Shown: one piece after another, positions 1-6,494 of the stretch | Position numbering within the stretch: position 1 is the stretch's first letter | How the letters are laid out: each line of letters starts with the position of its first letter | Source of the DNA: Tannerella sp. | GTDB lineage: Bacteria > Bacteroidota > Bacteroidia > Bacteroidales > Tannerellaceae | Direction of reading: 5' to 3' | Assembly (NCBI GenBank): GCA_031290635.1 | Contig: JAITNE010000158.1 | Span: forward strand, 1-7,995 | Length of the DNA stretch: 7,995 nucleotides | Program-made: the position numbers and the translations under genes | Notes under the pieces: model-generated | Seen by the model: only the letters and a program-made list of their open reading frames with translations | What the model was told of the DNA's origin: nothing | Database searches by the model: none

Positions 1-469
1 TATCCTCAAACGAAATCTCATCATAGATCTCTTCCGACTCGTCGCGCTGACCGGGTTCATCCATCACAACACCGCACTCCTCCATGATTGATTCGGTTGT
101 ATAGATGACGCATTCAGCCCTCAAGGCGATGGCGATGGCGTCGGACGTACGCGAGTCGAGATGAAACAACTTCGTCCCGTCGGTCAGAACTATCTCCGAG
201 AAAAACACGCTTTCTTCGTACTTGTAGATGAACACTTCGGCTACCTCCATGCCGGTTGACCGGATTATGGCTATTATCAAATCGTGCGTCAGAGGTCTTG
301 GCGGCTTGATTCCTTCGATAGCGATGGCGATGGATTGAGCCTCGAACATGCCTACAACGACCGGCAACCGTCTCAGGCCTTCTTCAGCCAGGACGAGGGC
401 ATAAGCCCCGGCTTGTATCTGACTGTTTGTCAGCCCAAGCACTTTCAGTTTAACTTTTACTTCTTCCAT
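1..469 (-). CDS. Bifunctional nuclease (BFN/DUF151) family protein, C-terminus outside the window
   Basis: An open frame starts at the ATG at 469-467 and runs off the left edge after 156 codons without a stop. Residues 1-30 read MEEVKVKLKVLGLTNSQIQA followed by GAYALVLAEE. Next come a VVVGMFEAQSIAIAIEG block (about 37-53), PPRPLTHDL (about 56-64) and the family-typical LDSRTSDAIAIALRAE (about 104-119), then a very acidic tail (ESEEIYDEISFED). This pattern fits the DUF151 family, founded on a plant protein with reported DNase and RNase activity; the bacterial members' role is poorly known. There is no signal peptide, so it is probably cytoplasmic. The start overlaps the end of the upstream exported-protein gene by 20 bp, implying one transcript and coupled translation. 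The family call is firm; the nuclease activity is inferred from the family only. Confidence 0.88.
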   Translation of the reverse strand, partial: MEEVKVKLKVLGLTNSQIQAGAYALVLAEEGLRRLPVVVGMFEAQSIAIAIEGIKPPRPLTHDLIIAIIRSTGMEVAEVFIYKYEESVFFSEIVLTDGTKLFHLDSRTSDAIAIALRAECVIYTTESIMEECGVVMDEPGQRDESEEIYDEISFED

Positions 470-1433
470 ATATATTCTTTAAGTAGTCTTCTATTTTTTC
501 GATTGTAGTATCTTTCAGCAGCACTTTTTTGTCTCCGGCGAGGAGGTAAAGCGTCGGATAATGCTTGACGTCATACAGTCGCTCGGCATTGATTCGCTGT
601 CCGGCGTCGCGGGCGTATATCCACGAGTTGAGCACGTCGGAGGAGTGATGTTTCCAGACTTCGAGGTCTTCGCCGGTATAGACGGCAATGATTTTCAGCT
701 TGCCCTGAGAGATATTTTCATTAATAAGGATGGAGAAAATCAGCCGTTTTGTCAGGGCGGCACAATCTTCACATTCGGGGTCTTTGAAAAACAGCAGGGT
801 GTAATCGGTTGTGATTCCATGCAGCGAGCCTGTCTCGTCATTCGGCAAAGTGTAGGTAAAATCGCCGGCAACAGTTCCCAAACGGTTCTTCATCGCATTC
901 TCAAGCAGGAATTGAGGGCGTATCTTTTCGACATCTTCCAGAACCTTCGACTTGAGGGCATACTGCATGAAAGGAATGAATTTCTCCTCGTCGGCGACGT
1001 GCGAATCGGGCATGTAAAGATATTTTTCGCTTAGATTAATGATGGGCAGGAAGGCAGGCGTTGCTTCGGACAGTGCGAGCAGATGTTCTATCGACTTCGT
1101 GCAATCTTCGCCTGACAGGAGGCTCAGCACTTCGGCATAATCAACAAACATGCGTTCCAGCAGATCGTCTTTCTCAAGGAAATCAATATCTTTAAGGTTG
1201 ATTTTGTCCCAAAAATGCGAGGCAAGATACTGTGCACGCTGATGCGGCTCGGTCAGGGTCGAAGGTATCTCCGGCATAAGTTGCATGATGAGGGAGTCAT
1301 GAATTGAGAATTGAGAATTGAGAATTGAGAATGCAGGGGCTGGGCTTGCCTCTGACCAATTGAGAAGGGCAGGCTGATGCGCCTGCGCCGACATGACGGT
1401 CATCATCATAATTAAGAGGAATATTTTTTTCAT
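450..1433 (-). CDS. Exported DUF5106 / thioredoxin-like fold protein
   Basis: This is a 327-residue protein. A signal peptide is visible (MKKIFLLIMMMTVMSAQA, cleavage probably after residue 18; no lipobox Cys), so it should be periplasmic. A DUF5106-like region follows from about residue 53 (PEIPSTLTEPHQRAQYLASH, then FWDKIN). The C-terminal half is a thioredoxin-like domain with the redox pair C221-E-D-C224 and a cis-proline site YPTLYLL (Pro293). The likely role is thiol-disulfide exchange or a related envelope function typical of Bacteroidota; the substrate is unknown. Its ATG overlaps the trpA stop as ATGA, and its own TAA lies inside the next gene, so it sits in a tightly packed operon. 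Residues 34-45 (AFSILNSQFSIH) are encoded by a 7-bp tandem repeat that looks like an intergenic-type sequence embedded in the gene, in a linker between signal peptide and domain. Confidence 0.85.
   Translation of the reverse strand: MKKIFLLIMMMTVMSAQAHQPALLNWSEASPAPAFSILNSQFSIHDSLIMQLMPEIPSTLTEPHQRAQYLASHFWDKINLKDIDFLEKDDLLERMFVDYAEVLSLLSGEDCTKSIEHLLALSEATPAFLPIINLSEKYLYMPDSHVADEEKFIPFMQYALKSKVLEDVEKIRPQFLLENAMKNRLGTVAGDFTYTLPNDETGSLHGITTDYTLLFFKDPECEDCAALTKRLIFSILINENISQGKLKIIAVYTGEDLEVWKHHSSDVLNSWIYARDAGQRINAERLYDVKHYPTLYLLAGDKKVLLKDTTIEKIEDYLKNIYGRSKS
1301..1332. repeat. 7-bp tandem repeat inside the DUF5106 gene
   Basis: The plus strand shows four perfect head-to-tail copies of gaattga (1301-1328) plus the partial copy gaat. 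The unit length is not a multiple of three, so any change of one copy shifts the reading frame of the gene, just after the signal peptide. In one shifted frame a TGA comes immediately after the repeat (plus-strand 1297-1299). In the other a TGA follows after 15 codons. The present copy number leaves the frame open. Confidence 0.9.
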
Positions 1434-2203
1434 GCTTGTATTGTAGCCAGAAGTTGATGGATTGCGATTTCGGGGGATGCGGTTGCGGCTTGAAGGCTTA
1501 CGAACTTGCTGCCGATGATTGCGCCCGAAGCGTTACTGCAGGCGGCGAGGAAGGTCTCACGGTTGCTTATGCCGAAGCCTACCATGCGCGGATTGCGTAG
1601 CGACATGGCGTTGATGCGGCGGAAATATGCCTGTTTCTGCTCGTCGAACGACTGCTGTGCGCCGGTTGTAGCGGCCGACGATACCATGTAGATGAATCCG
1701 TCGGTGTGTTCGTCGATAAAACGGATGCGCTCGTCGGAGGTTTCGGGGGTGATAAGCATTATCACTTTCAAGCCGTAAATCTCGGCTACGGGCTTGAAGT
1801 CATTGAGGTAATCGTCGAAAGGCAGGTCTGGGATTATGCAGCCGTCGATACCGCAATCGCGACACGAACGGCAGAACTTGTCGAAGCCATACTGCATCAC
1901 CGGATTCAAATATCCCATCAACAAAAGGGGTATCTCTATGTCGCTGCGCAGGTCTTTCAGCTGGTCAAACAGCCGTGCGAGCGACATTCCGTTGCGCAAA
2001 GCCTGCGTAGCCGCGTTTTGTATCACCACTCCGTCGGCCATAGGGTCGCTGAAGGGGATTCCAATCTCTATCATATCGACGCCGTTGTCTTCCAGGACGC
2101 GTATGACCTCCGCAGTGTTGTCGGCCTGCGGATATCCGGCGCAAAAATATATCGAAAGAATGTCTTTCTGCTTTGTCTCAAATAATTTTGTTATACGATT
2201 CAT
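1430..2203 (-). CDS. trpA: Tryptophan synthase alpha chain
   Basis: This 257-residue cytoplasmic TIM-barrel protein cleaves indole-3-glycerol phosphate to indole and glyceraldehyde-3-phosphate; indole passes to the beta subunit TrpB. The sequence shows the signature IEIGIPFSDPMADG with the expected catalytic Glu46 and Asp57. It also shows MGYLNPV (96-102), IIPDLPFDD (123-131), the loop-6 region FIYMVSSAATTGA (170-182), and the phosphate-site blocks VGFGIS (208-213) and AIIGSKFV (228-235). Length is normal for the family and no key residue is missing. The ATG at 2203 is the only start that includes the N-terminal helix. No trpB or other trp gene is in the window. It follows thrC after about 109 bp of repeats and overlaps the DUF5106 gene by 4 bp. 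Confidence 0.97.
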   Translation of the reverse strand: MNRITKLFETKQKDILSIYFCAGYPQADNTAEVIRVLEDNGVDMIEIGIPFSDPMADGVVIQNAATQALRNGMSLARLFDQLKDLRSDIEIPLLLMGYLNPVMQYGFDKFCRSCRDCGIDGCIIPDLPFDDYLNDFKPVAEIYGLKVIMLITPETSDERIRFIDEHTDGFIYMVSSAATTGAQQSFDEQKQAYFRRINAMSLRNPRMVGFGISNRETFLAACSNASGAIIGSKFVSLQAATASPEIAIHQLLATIQA

Positions 2204-2213
2204 ATATTTTGAA

Positions 2214-2262
2214 GTTAAGAAGTTATTTTACAGAATAAACAGGATTTGCAGGATTTACATAT
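2214..2262. repeat. AT-rich palindromic intergenic repeat, copy C (inverted, shortened)
   Basis: The sequence starting gttaagaagttatttt, followed by acagaataaacaggatt, is close to the reverse complement of the right part of the repeats at 3815-3907 and 3911-3994. It then continues with tgcaggatttacatat, which matches their left part in direct orientation. It is therefore a shortened copy with the two arms nearly abutting. It lies between the trpA start and the GC-rich repeat array. Confidence 0.75.
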
Positions 2263-2265
2263 TGT

Positions 2266-2413
2266 CGCAACGAGTTGCGGCGGAGTTTTGGACTCCGGAA
2301 ACGCGCCGGAACTATTTCCGGCGGGTTTTCTGACTCCGGAAATGCGCCGGAACTCTGTCCGGCGGGTTTTTCGACTCCGGAAACGCGCCGGCGTTCGCGC
2401 CGGCGGGGTTTGC
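2266..2413. repeat. 41-bp GC-rich hairpin repeat array, three units plus a degenerate fourth
   Basis: Units begin with gactccgga at 2291, 2332 and 2373, an exact period of 41 bp. Each holds a perfect hairpin at the same place: arms cgccggaa/ttccggcg at 2304-2311 and 2316-2323; cgccgga/tccggcg at 2345-2351 and 2358-2364; cgccggcg/cgccggcg at 2386-2393 and 2398-2405. Between units 1 and 3 two stem pairs change on both sides and still pair. A degenerate leading copy, with arms cgcaa/ttgcg (2266-2270, 2275-2279) and the shared tail ggcggagttttg, precedes unit 1. The array overlaps the 3' end of thrC; the thrC stop (2312-2314) falls in the loop of the unit-1 hairpin. It resembles REP-type palindromic repeats, but I do not recognise the family. 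Confidence 0.88.
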
Positions 2414-3802
2414 TTGCCCTGAACTGGGTGTTCCTTCTTCCCCACTTGGGGGGATTGAGGGGGGCGTTGTGGGGGGCGTGGGGGGCTTTGGTGGAAGAAG
2501 GAAGTCTTTGAATGAAGCAAAATCTTTGGATAGCGGGATGCTGTGCTTCTCGCCACGCATAAACGATTGCAATTTGGAGGGAATCTCAATGCCGGAGGAG
2601 GATGATGATAGTATGCCGTCAACCGTTTCCTTGAATTTGGCGGGATGAGCGGTCTCCAGAAACAAACCCGTCGCCGAAGAACTCAATCCGTAGTCCTTCA
2701 GAGCCTGATAAGCACAAGCGCCGTGGGGGTCGAGCAAATAGTTGTGCTCGGCGTAAACACTGCGGACAGTGGCGGCAATCTGCTGATTGTCGTATCTGTC
2801 GCCCGAAATCAAGTCGGCGATCAGAGCATGATTATTGTCGAAGAGGTCGAGAATACGCGCAAAATTACTCGGATTGCCTACGTCCATAGCGTTGGCAAAA
2901 GTCTCAACCGAAGGACGAGGCGCGTACCGACCTGTTTGCAGATAATCCAGAAAGACGTCGTTGCTATTGTTGGCGGCAATAAAATGCTTGACGGGCAACC
3001 CCATCTTCCAGGCAAAAAGTCCGGCTGTAAGATTACCGAAGTTGCCGCTCGGCACAGAAATCGTAAGCTCGCCGGCGCGACCGGCTTTGTCCAACTGCGC
3101 GTAAGCGTTGAAATAGTAGAACGACTGCGGCAGGAAACGGGCTACATTGATGGAGTTGGCCGACGTTAGCTGCAAACTCCGGTTCAGCTCCCCGTCCACA
3201 AACGCAGCCTTGACTAAAGCCTGACAGTCGTCGAAAGTCCCGTCAATCTCAAGCGCCGTGATGTTGCGGCCAAGCGTAGTAAACTGACATTCCTGTATCG
3301 GACTGACCTTCCCCTTCGGATAAAGTACGAAGACCTTGACGCCTTCGACGCCCAGAAAACCGTTAGCCACCGCGCCGCCCGTATCGCCCGAAGTAGCTAC
3401 CAGCACGTTCACTTCCCTGTCCAGCCCGCGACGGAGAATAAAGTAGCTCAACATCCGCGCCATAAACCGCGCGCCGACGTCCTTGAATGCCAGCGTAGGA
3501 CCATGAAACAGTTCGAGGCTGTAGATATTGTCGTGGACGTTGACGACGGGCATATCAAACGAAAGCGTCTCGCCGACAATCTCCCTCAACGCCCGCTTGT
3601 CCATATCATCGCCAAAGAAAGACTGCGCGACGACGTCGGCAATATCCCGAAAGCACATGTCTTTCATCCCGGCAATCACCCGTCGGTCAATCGCAGGGAT
3701 ACGTTCCGGCATATACAGACCCTTGTCTGCCGCCAGACTGCGTATGACTGCGTCCTCCAAACAAGCCTTCTCGACTCCTCTATTTGTACTGTAATATTTC
3801 AT
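2312..3802 (-). CDS. thrC: Threonine synthase with repeat-derived C-terminal extension
   Basis: This 496-residue PLP enzyme converts O-phospho-L-homoserine to L-threonine in the cytoplasm. It shows the N-terminal pattern MKYYSTNRG, the PLP-lysine block FHGPTLAFKD (Lys107), ATSGDTGGAVANGF (136-149), LTSANSINVARFLPQSFYYF (213-232) and the phosphate-binding SVPSGNFGNLTAG (249-261). Conserved enzyme sequence ends near residue 436 (FASFKDFLL), about the expected length for this type. The last 60 residues are a Pro-rich run followed by Arg/Lys-rich sequence, encoded entirely by the G-run element and the 41-bp hairpin array, so they look like read-through of inserted repeats that displaced the native stop. 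The catalytic core looks intact. It follows thrA after 190 bp of repeats and shares its strand, suggesting one transcription unit. No homoserine kinase gene separates them. Confidence 0.96.
   Translation of the reverse strand: MKYYSTNRGVEKACLEDAVIRSLAADKGLYMPERIPAIDRRVIAGMKDMCFRDIADVVAQSFFGDDMDKRALREIVGETLSFDMPVVNVHDNIYSLELFHGPTLAFKDVGARFMARMLSYFILRRGLDREVNVLVATSGDTGGAVANGFLGVEGVKVFVLYPKGKVSPIQECQFTTLGRNITALEIDGTFDDCQALVKAAFVDGELNRSLQLTSANSINVARFLPQSFYYFNAYAQLDKAGRAGELTISVPSGNFGNLTAGLFAWKMGLPVKHFIAANNSNDVFLDYLQTGRYAPRPSVETFANAMDVGNPSNFARILDLFDNNHALIADLISGDRYDNQQIAATVRSVYAEHNYLLDPHGACAYQALKDYGLSSSATGLFLETAHPAKFKETVDGILSSSSSGIEIPSKLQSFMRGEKHSIPLSKDFASFKDFLLPPKPPTPPTTPPSIPPSGEEGTPSSGQANPAGANAGAFPESKNPPDRVPAHFRSQKTRRK
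2431..2504. repeat. Inverted-repeat-bounded G-run element (G-quadruplex motif)
   Basis: On the plus strand, four runs of six G lie at 2448-2453, 2459-2464, 2471-2476 and 2480-2485, with spacers of 5, 6 and 3 nt. This fits the usual intramolecular G-quadruplex pattern. The core is flanked by inverted arms ttccttcttccccac (2431-2445) and gtggaagaaggaa (2491-2503), which pair apart from a 2-nt bulge. In the thrC frame on the minus strand it is read as a proline-rich peptide (PPKPPTPPTTPPSIPP). The minus-strand transcript carries the C-rich version, so any quadruplex would form on the template DNA strand. Confidence 0.8.
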
Positions 3803-3814
3803 CTGTTCTTGAAT

Positions 3815-3907
3815 TTCTTTACAGAATTGCAGGATTTTCAGGATTTACATATAATTCAAAACCTGTTAATTCTGTGAATCTTGTTTATTCTGTGAAAATA
3901 ACTTCTT
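3815..3907. repeat. AT-rich palindromic intergenic repeat, copy A
   Basis: This copy forms a direct repeat with the one at 3911-3994: positions 3839-3906 match 3927-3994 at a constant offset of 88 bp with about 5 differences in 68. It also has internal dyad symmetry, with arms acagaatt (3821-3828) and aattctgt (3868-3875) plus a further cagg/cctg pairing. It fills the gap in front of thrC. Repeats built from sequence like aacctgttaattctgtgaat are familiar in Bacteroidota intergenic regions. A role as terminator or mRNA-processing site is possible but not shown. Confidence 0.85.
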
Positions 3908-3910
3908 AAC

Positions 3911-3994
3911 TTCTTTACTGAATCTGCAGGATTTGCATATAATTCAAAACCTGTTAATTCTGCAAATTCTGTTTATTCTGTGAAAATAACTTCT
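3911..3994. repeat. AT-rich palindromic intergenic repeat, copy B
   Basis: This is the second copy of the repeat, in direct orientation to copy A and slightly shorter in its left arm. Its right edge (ending ataacttct) runs into the thrA stop codon, 3993-3995, so the last thrA codon coincides with the repeat boundary. Together the two copies account for almost all of the 190-bp gap between thrA and thrC. I see no TAnnTTTG promoter box in this gap on the minus strand. Confidence 0.85.
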
Positions 3995-6434
3995 ACCTGA
4001 TATTTGCTATTGAAATTATATCCGCAAACACTCCGGCGGCGGTAACGTCAGCGCCTGCGCCATATCCTTTAATAATCATCGGATAATCATGATAGCGTTC
4101 GGTCGAAATCATAATGATATTGTTGCTGCCTTCGAGTTCATAAAACGGATGCGGACTGACTACCTCAATCATCCCTAACTCACAAACGCCGTTATCCATC
4201 CGCGCAACTAAACGCAACCTCTTGCCCTGAGCAGCCAACAACTTGCGGTTCGCCTCAAACTCCGCGTCAAGCTCGGGAATCGACTTCCAGAAATCATCTA
4301 TCGTACCGTCGAAATACTTCTGCGGAATGAAATGATTGGTTTTAACGTCCTTCTGCTCTATGCTGTAACCAGCTTCACGAGCAAGAATAACCAGCTTGCG
4401 AATAACATCCTTCCCGCTAAGGTCGATGCGCGGGTCAGGCTCGGCGTACTTAGCGTCAACCGCCATGCGAATAGCCCGACTAAGAGGTATCTGCTCGCTT
4501 ATAGTATTGAAAATAAAGTTGAGCGTACCCGAAAGCACAGCCTCAAGCCGCAGTATGTGGTCGCCGCTGTTGATAAGGTCGTTCATCGTGTTGATAATCG
4601 GCAAACCTGCGCCTACATTAGTCTCAAAAAGGAATTTGATACCACGTTTACGAGCCGTTTCCTTCAATTGAAGATAATTTTTGTAGGACGATGAAGCCGC
4701 AACCTTGTTAGCCGCCACAATGGAGATGCTTTTATTGAGCAAAGTCTCATACATGTCGGCAATCTTCTCGCTCGAAGTGCAGTCAACAAAGACCGAATTA
4801 AAGATATTCATCTTGATTATCTCGTCGAGCAAAATAGTTGGCGACGACTCAATGCCTTTCTCCTTAAGGTCGATGATGCAAGTATTGAGGTCAAGCCCTT
4901 CGCGCCGCATCAGCAAACGTTTAGAGTCGGCAATACCCACAATATTAAGTTTGACGCCGTTCTGCTTCATCAGCTTCTGTTGCTGAAGCTTGATTTGCTC
5001 GAGCAGATGTCCGCCGACCGTCCCGATACCGGCAATAAACAGGTTGAGCATCTTGTATTCCGACAAGAAAAACGAATCATGAATTGAATTGAGCGCCTTA
5101 CGCAGAAACTCAAGTTTGATGACGAAGGAAATATTAGTCTCCGACGCACCCTGAGCACAAGCAATCACGCTTATACCAGCACGTCCGAGCGTACCGAAAA
5201 GTTTGCCTGCAATACCGGGCGTCCGCTTCATATTCTCTCCAACGATAGCCACCGTTGCAAGGTCTTTCTCGGCTACCATGTCGTCAATCTCGCCCCGTTC
5301 ACGCTCGGCGGCAAACTCAGCGTTTAGCACCTGCACCGCCAAGTCCGCATCGGCGTTCTTAACGGCAAAGGTTGTATTGTTTTCGGAACTCGCCTGCGAA
5401 ACCATAAAGACGCTTATTCCATTATGAGCAAGCGCCCGAAATATCCTGTAATTCACGCCAATCACGCCTACCATGCCAAGCCCCCGCACTGTAACCAAAC
5501 AGGTATCATTAATGGACGAAATCCCCTTGATGATAGCCTTATTTGTGTCCGTAGCGAAAACGTCCTTGGTGATACAAGTTCCGGACGCCTGTGGATTGAA
5601 TGTGTTAAGCACCCGGATAGGAATATTTTTGTGGAACGCAGGATAAATAGTCGGCGGATAGATAACCTTAGCTCCGAAATTACACAGCTCCATAGCTTCC
5701 GTAAACGACAAATGCTCTATCACATACGCCGAGTTGATTATGCGCGGATCGGCGGTCATAAATCCATCGACGTCAGTCCAAATCTCCAACATCGAAGCAT
5801 CCAGCGCAGCGGCAAGGATGGAAGCTGTATAGTCCGACCCACCGCGTCCGAGGTTTGTAACCTCGTCGTCATCGAGGCTGGACGAGATAAAACCGGGCAC
5901 TAAAGCGACCTTTGGAAGAGAGGTAAAAGTCTGTTTTATCAACTTGTTAGTCTGCTCAAAATCTACAACGTGCTTGTTGAACTGCCGGTGTGTTTTGATA
6001 AACTTGCGGGCGTCATAAAGGACGGCGTCCTCAATGACGTTAGCGACGATAAACGACGACAGTCTCTCGCCGTAGCTGACGATAGTGTCGGAAGTCTTGG
6101 CGGAAAGATCTTTTATCAGGAAAACGCCGCGAAAGATATTTTCAAGCTCATCGAGAGTGCTGATTACCTCCGACATGACCAAGTCCTGTCTGTCTGCGGG
6201 AATAACGCCTTCAATGACCGTCTTGTGCCGCTCGACGATAGCCTCAAACTCTGACTTGTAAGCTCTGTCGCCCGTCGAAGCCAACTTGGAAGTATGCAAC
6301 AACCGGTCGGTTACGCCACCCAGCGCCGACACAACCACAATCACCGGTTCATCAATAGCCTCAACTATCTTTTTCACGCTCAATATACTCTCTGCAGAAC
6401 CTACGGACGTCCCGCCAAATTTCAATACTTTCAT
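3993..6434 (-). CDS. thrA: Bifunctional aspartokinase / homoserine dehydrogenase
   Basis: This 813-residue fusion is close in length to E. coli ThrA (820). The aspartokinase domain (about 1-290) opens with MKVLKFGGTSVGSAESI and contains VVVSALGGVTDRLL (33-46), YGERLSS (121-127), NLGRGGSDYTASI (194-206) and WTDVDGFMTADPRI (219-232). Two ACT-type regulatory repeats follow (about 305-460), with GLGMVGVIGV and VGENMKRTPGIAGKLF. The homoserine dehydrogenase part starts at about 463 with the dinucleotide-binding FIAGIGTVGGHLLEQI. It has AANKVA (574-579), ETNVGAGLPII (604-614), LSGTLNFIF (634-642) and AEPDPRIDLSGKDVIRKL (664-681). It phosphorylates aspartate and reduces aspartate semialdehyde to homoserine. 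The ACT repeats suggest feedback control, by threonine in known homologues. All catalytic blocks are present. The start at 6434 puts the kinase motif at the usual N-terminal position. Confidence 0.98.
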   Translation of the reverse strand: MKVLKFGGTSVGSAESILSVKKIVEAIDEPVIVVVSALGGVTDRLLHTSKLASTGDRAYKSEFEAIVERHKTVIEGVIPADRQDLVMSEVISTLDELENIFRGVFLIKDLSAKTSDTIVSYGERLSSFIVANVIEDAVLYDARKFIKTHRQFNKHVVDFEQTNKLIKQTFTSLPKVALVPGFISSSLDDDEVTNLGRGGSDYTASILAAALDASMLEIWTDVDGFMTADPRIINSAYVIEHLSFTEAMELCNFGAKVIYPPTIYPAFHKNIPIRVLNTFNPQASGTCITKDVFATDTNKAIIKGISSINDTCLVTVRGLGMVGVIGVNYRIFRALAHNGISVFMVSQASSENNTTFAVKNADADLAVQVLNAEFAAERERGEIDDMVAEKDLATVAIVGENMKRTPGIAGKLFGTLGRAGISVIACAQGASETNISFVIKLEFLRKALNSIHDSFFLSEYKMLNLFIAGIGTVGGHLLEQIKLQQQKLMKQNGVKLNIVGIADSKRLLMRREGLDLNTCIIDLKEKGIESSPTILLDEIIKMNIFNSVFVDCTSSEKIADMYETLLNKSISIVAANKVAASSSYKNYLQLKETARKRGIKFLFETNVGAGLPIINTMNDLINSGDHILRLEAVLSGTLNFIFNTISEQIPLSRAIRMAVDAKYAEPDPRIDLSGKDVIRKLVILAREAGYSIEQKDVKTNHFIPQKYFDGTIDDFWKSIPELDAEFEANRKLLAAQGKRLRLVARMDNGVCELGMIEVVSPHPFYELEGSNNIIMISTERYHDYPMIIKGYGAGADVTAAGVFADIISIANIR

Positions 6435-6463
6435 ACGTATATTTTTTTACTTAAAACGAGCCG

Positions 6464-6471
6464 CAAAGATA
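6464..6471 (-). promoter_or_regulatory. Bacteroidota-type -7 promoter box upstream of thrA
   Basis: The minus strand reads TATCTTTG, an exact match to the Bacteroidota -7 consensus TAnnTTTG, 29 bp before the thrA ATG in the 60-bp gap after the GH130 gene. I see no good -33 TTTG element at the usual spacing, so the assignment rests on the -7 box alone. If correct, thrA starts its own transcript, separate from the GH130 gene. The short leader leaves no room for a threonine leader-peptide attenuator. Confidence 0.6.
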
Positions 6472-6494
6472 CGAAAGAAATATGAATTATGTGT

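Noticed and set aside
124..142. gcgatg short tandem repeat in the BFN gene
   Set aside because: It encodes the conserved AIAIA stretch of the family motif SDAIAIALRAE, so it is explained by protein sequence.
1706..2185. Long plus-strand open frames opposite trpA, thrC and thrA
   Set aside because: They mirror the codon pattern of well-supported minus-strand genes and show no recognisable protein features.
2215..2622. Open frame of 135 codons on the minus strand across the repeat island
   Set aside because: It lies in another frame of thrC and the repeats, is low-complexity (Pro/Arg-rich) and shows no protein family pattern; it is a by-product of GC-rich repeats having few stops.
5080..5100. 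gaattgaattgag in thrA, resembling the 7-bp repeat of the DUF5106 gene
   Set aside because: Only about one and a half units, and it encodes LNSIHDSFFLSEY, a normal part of the ThrA linker before the dehydrogenase domain; coincidence of similar codons.
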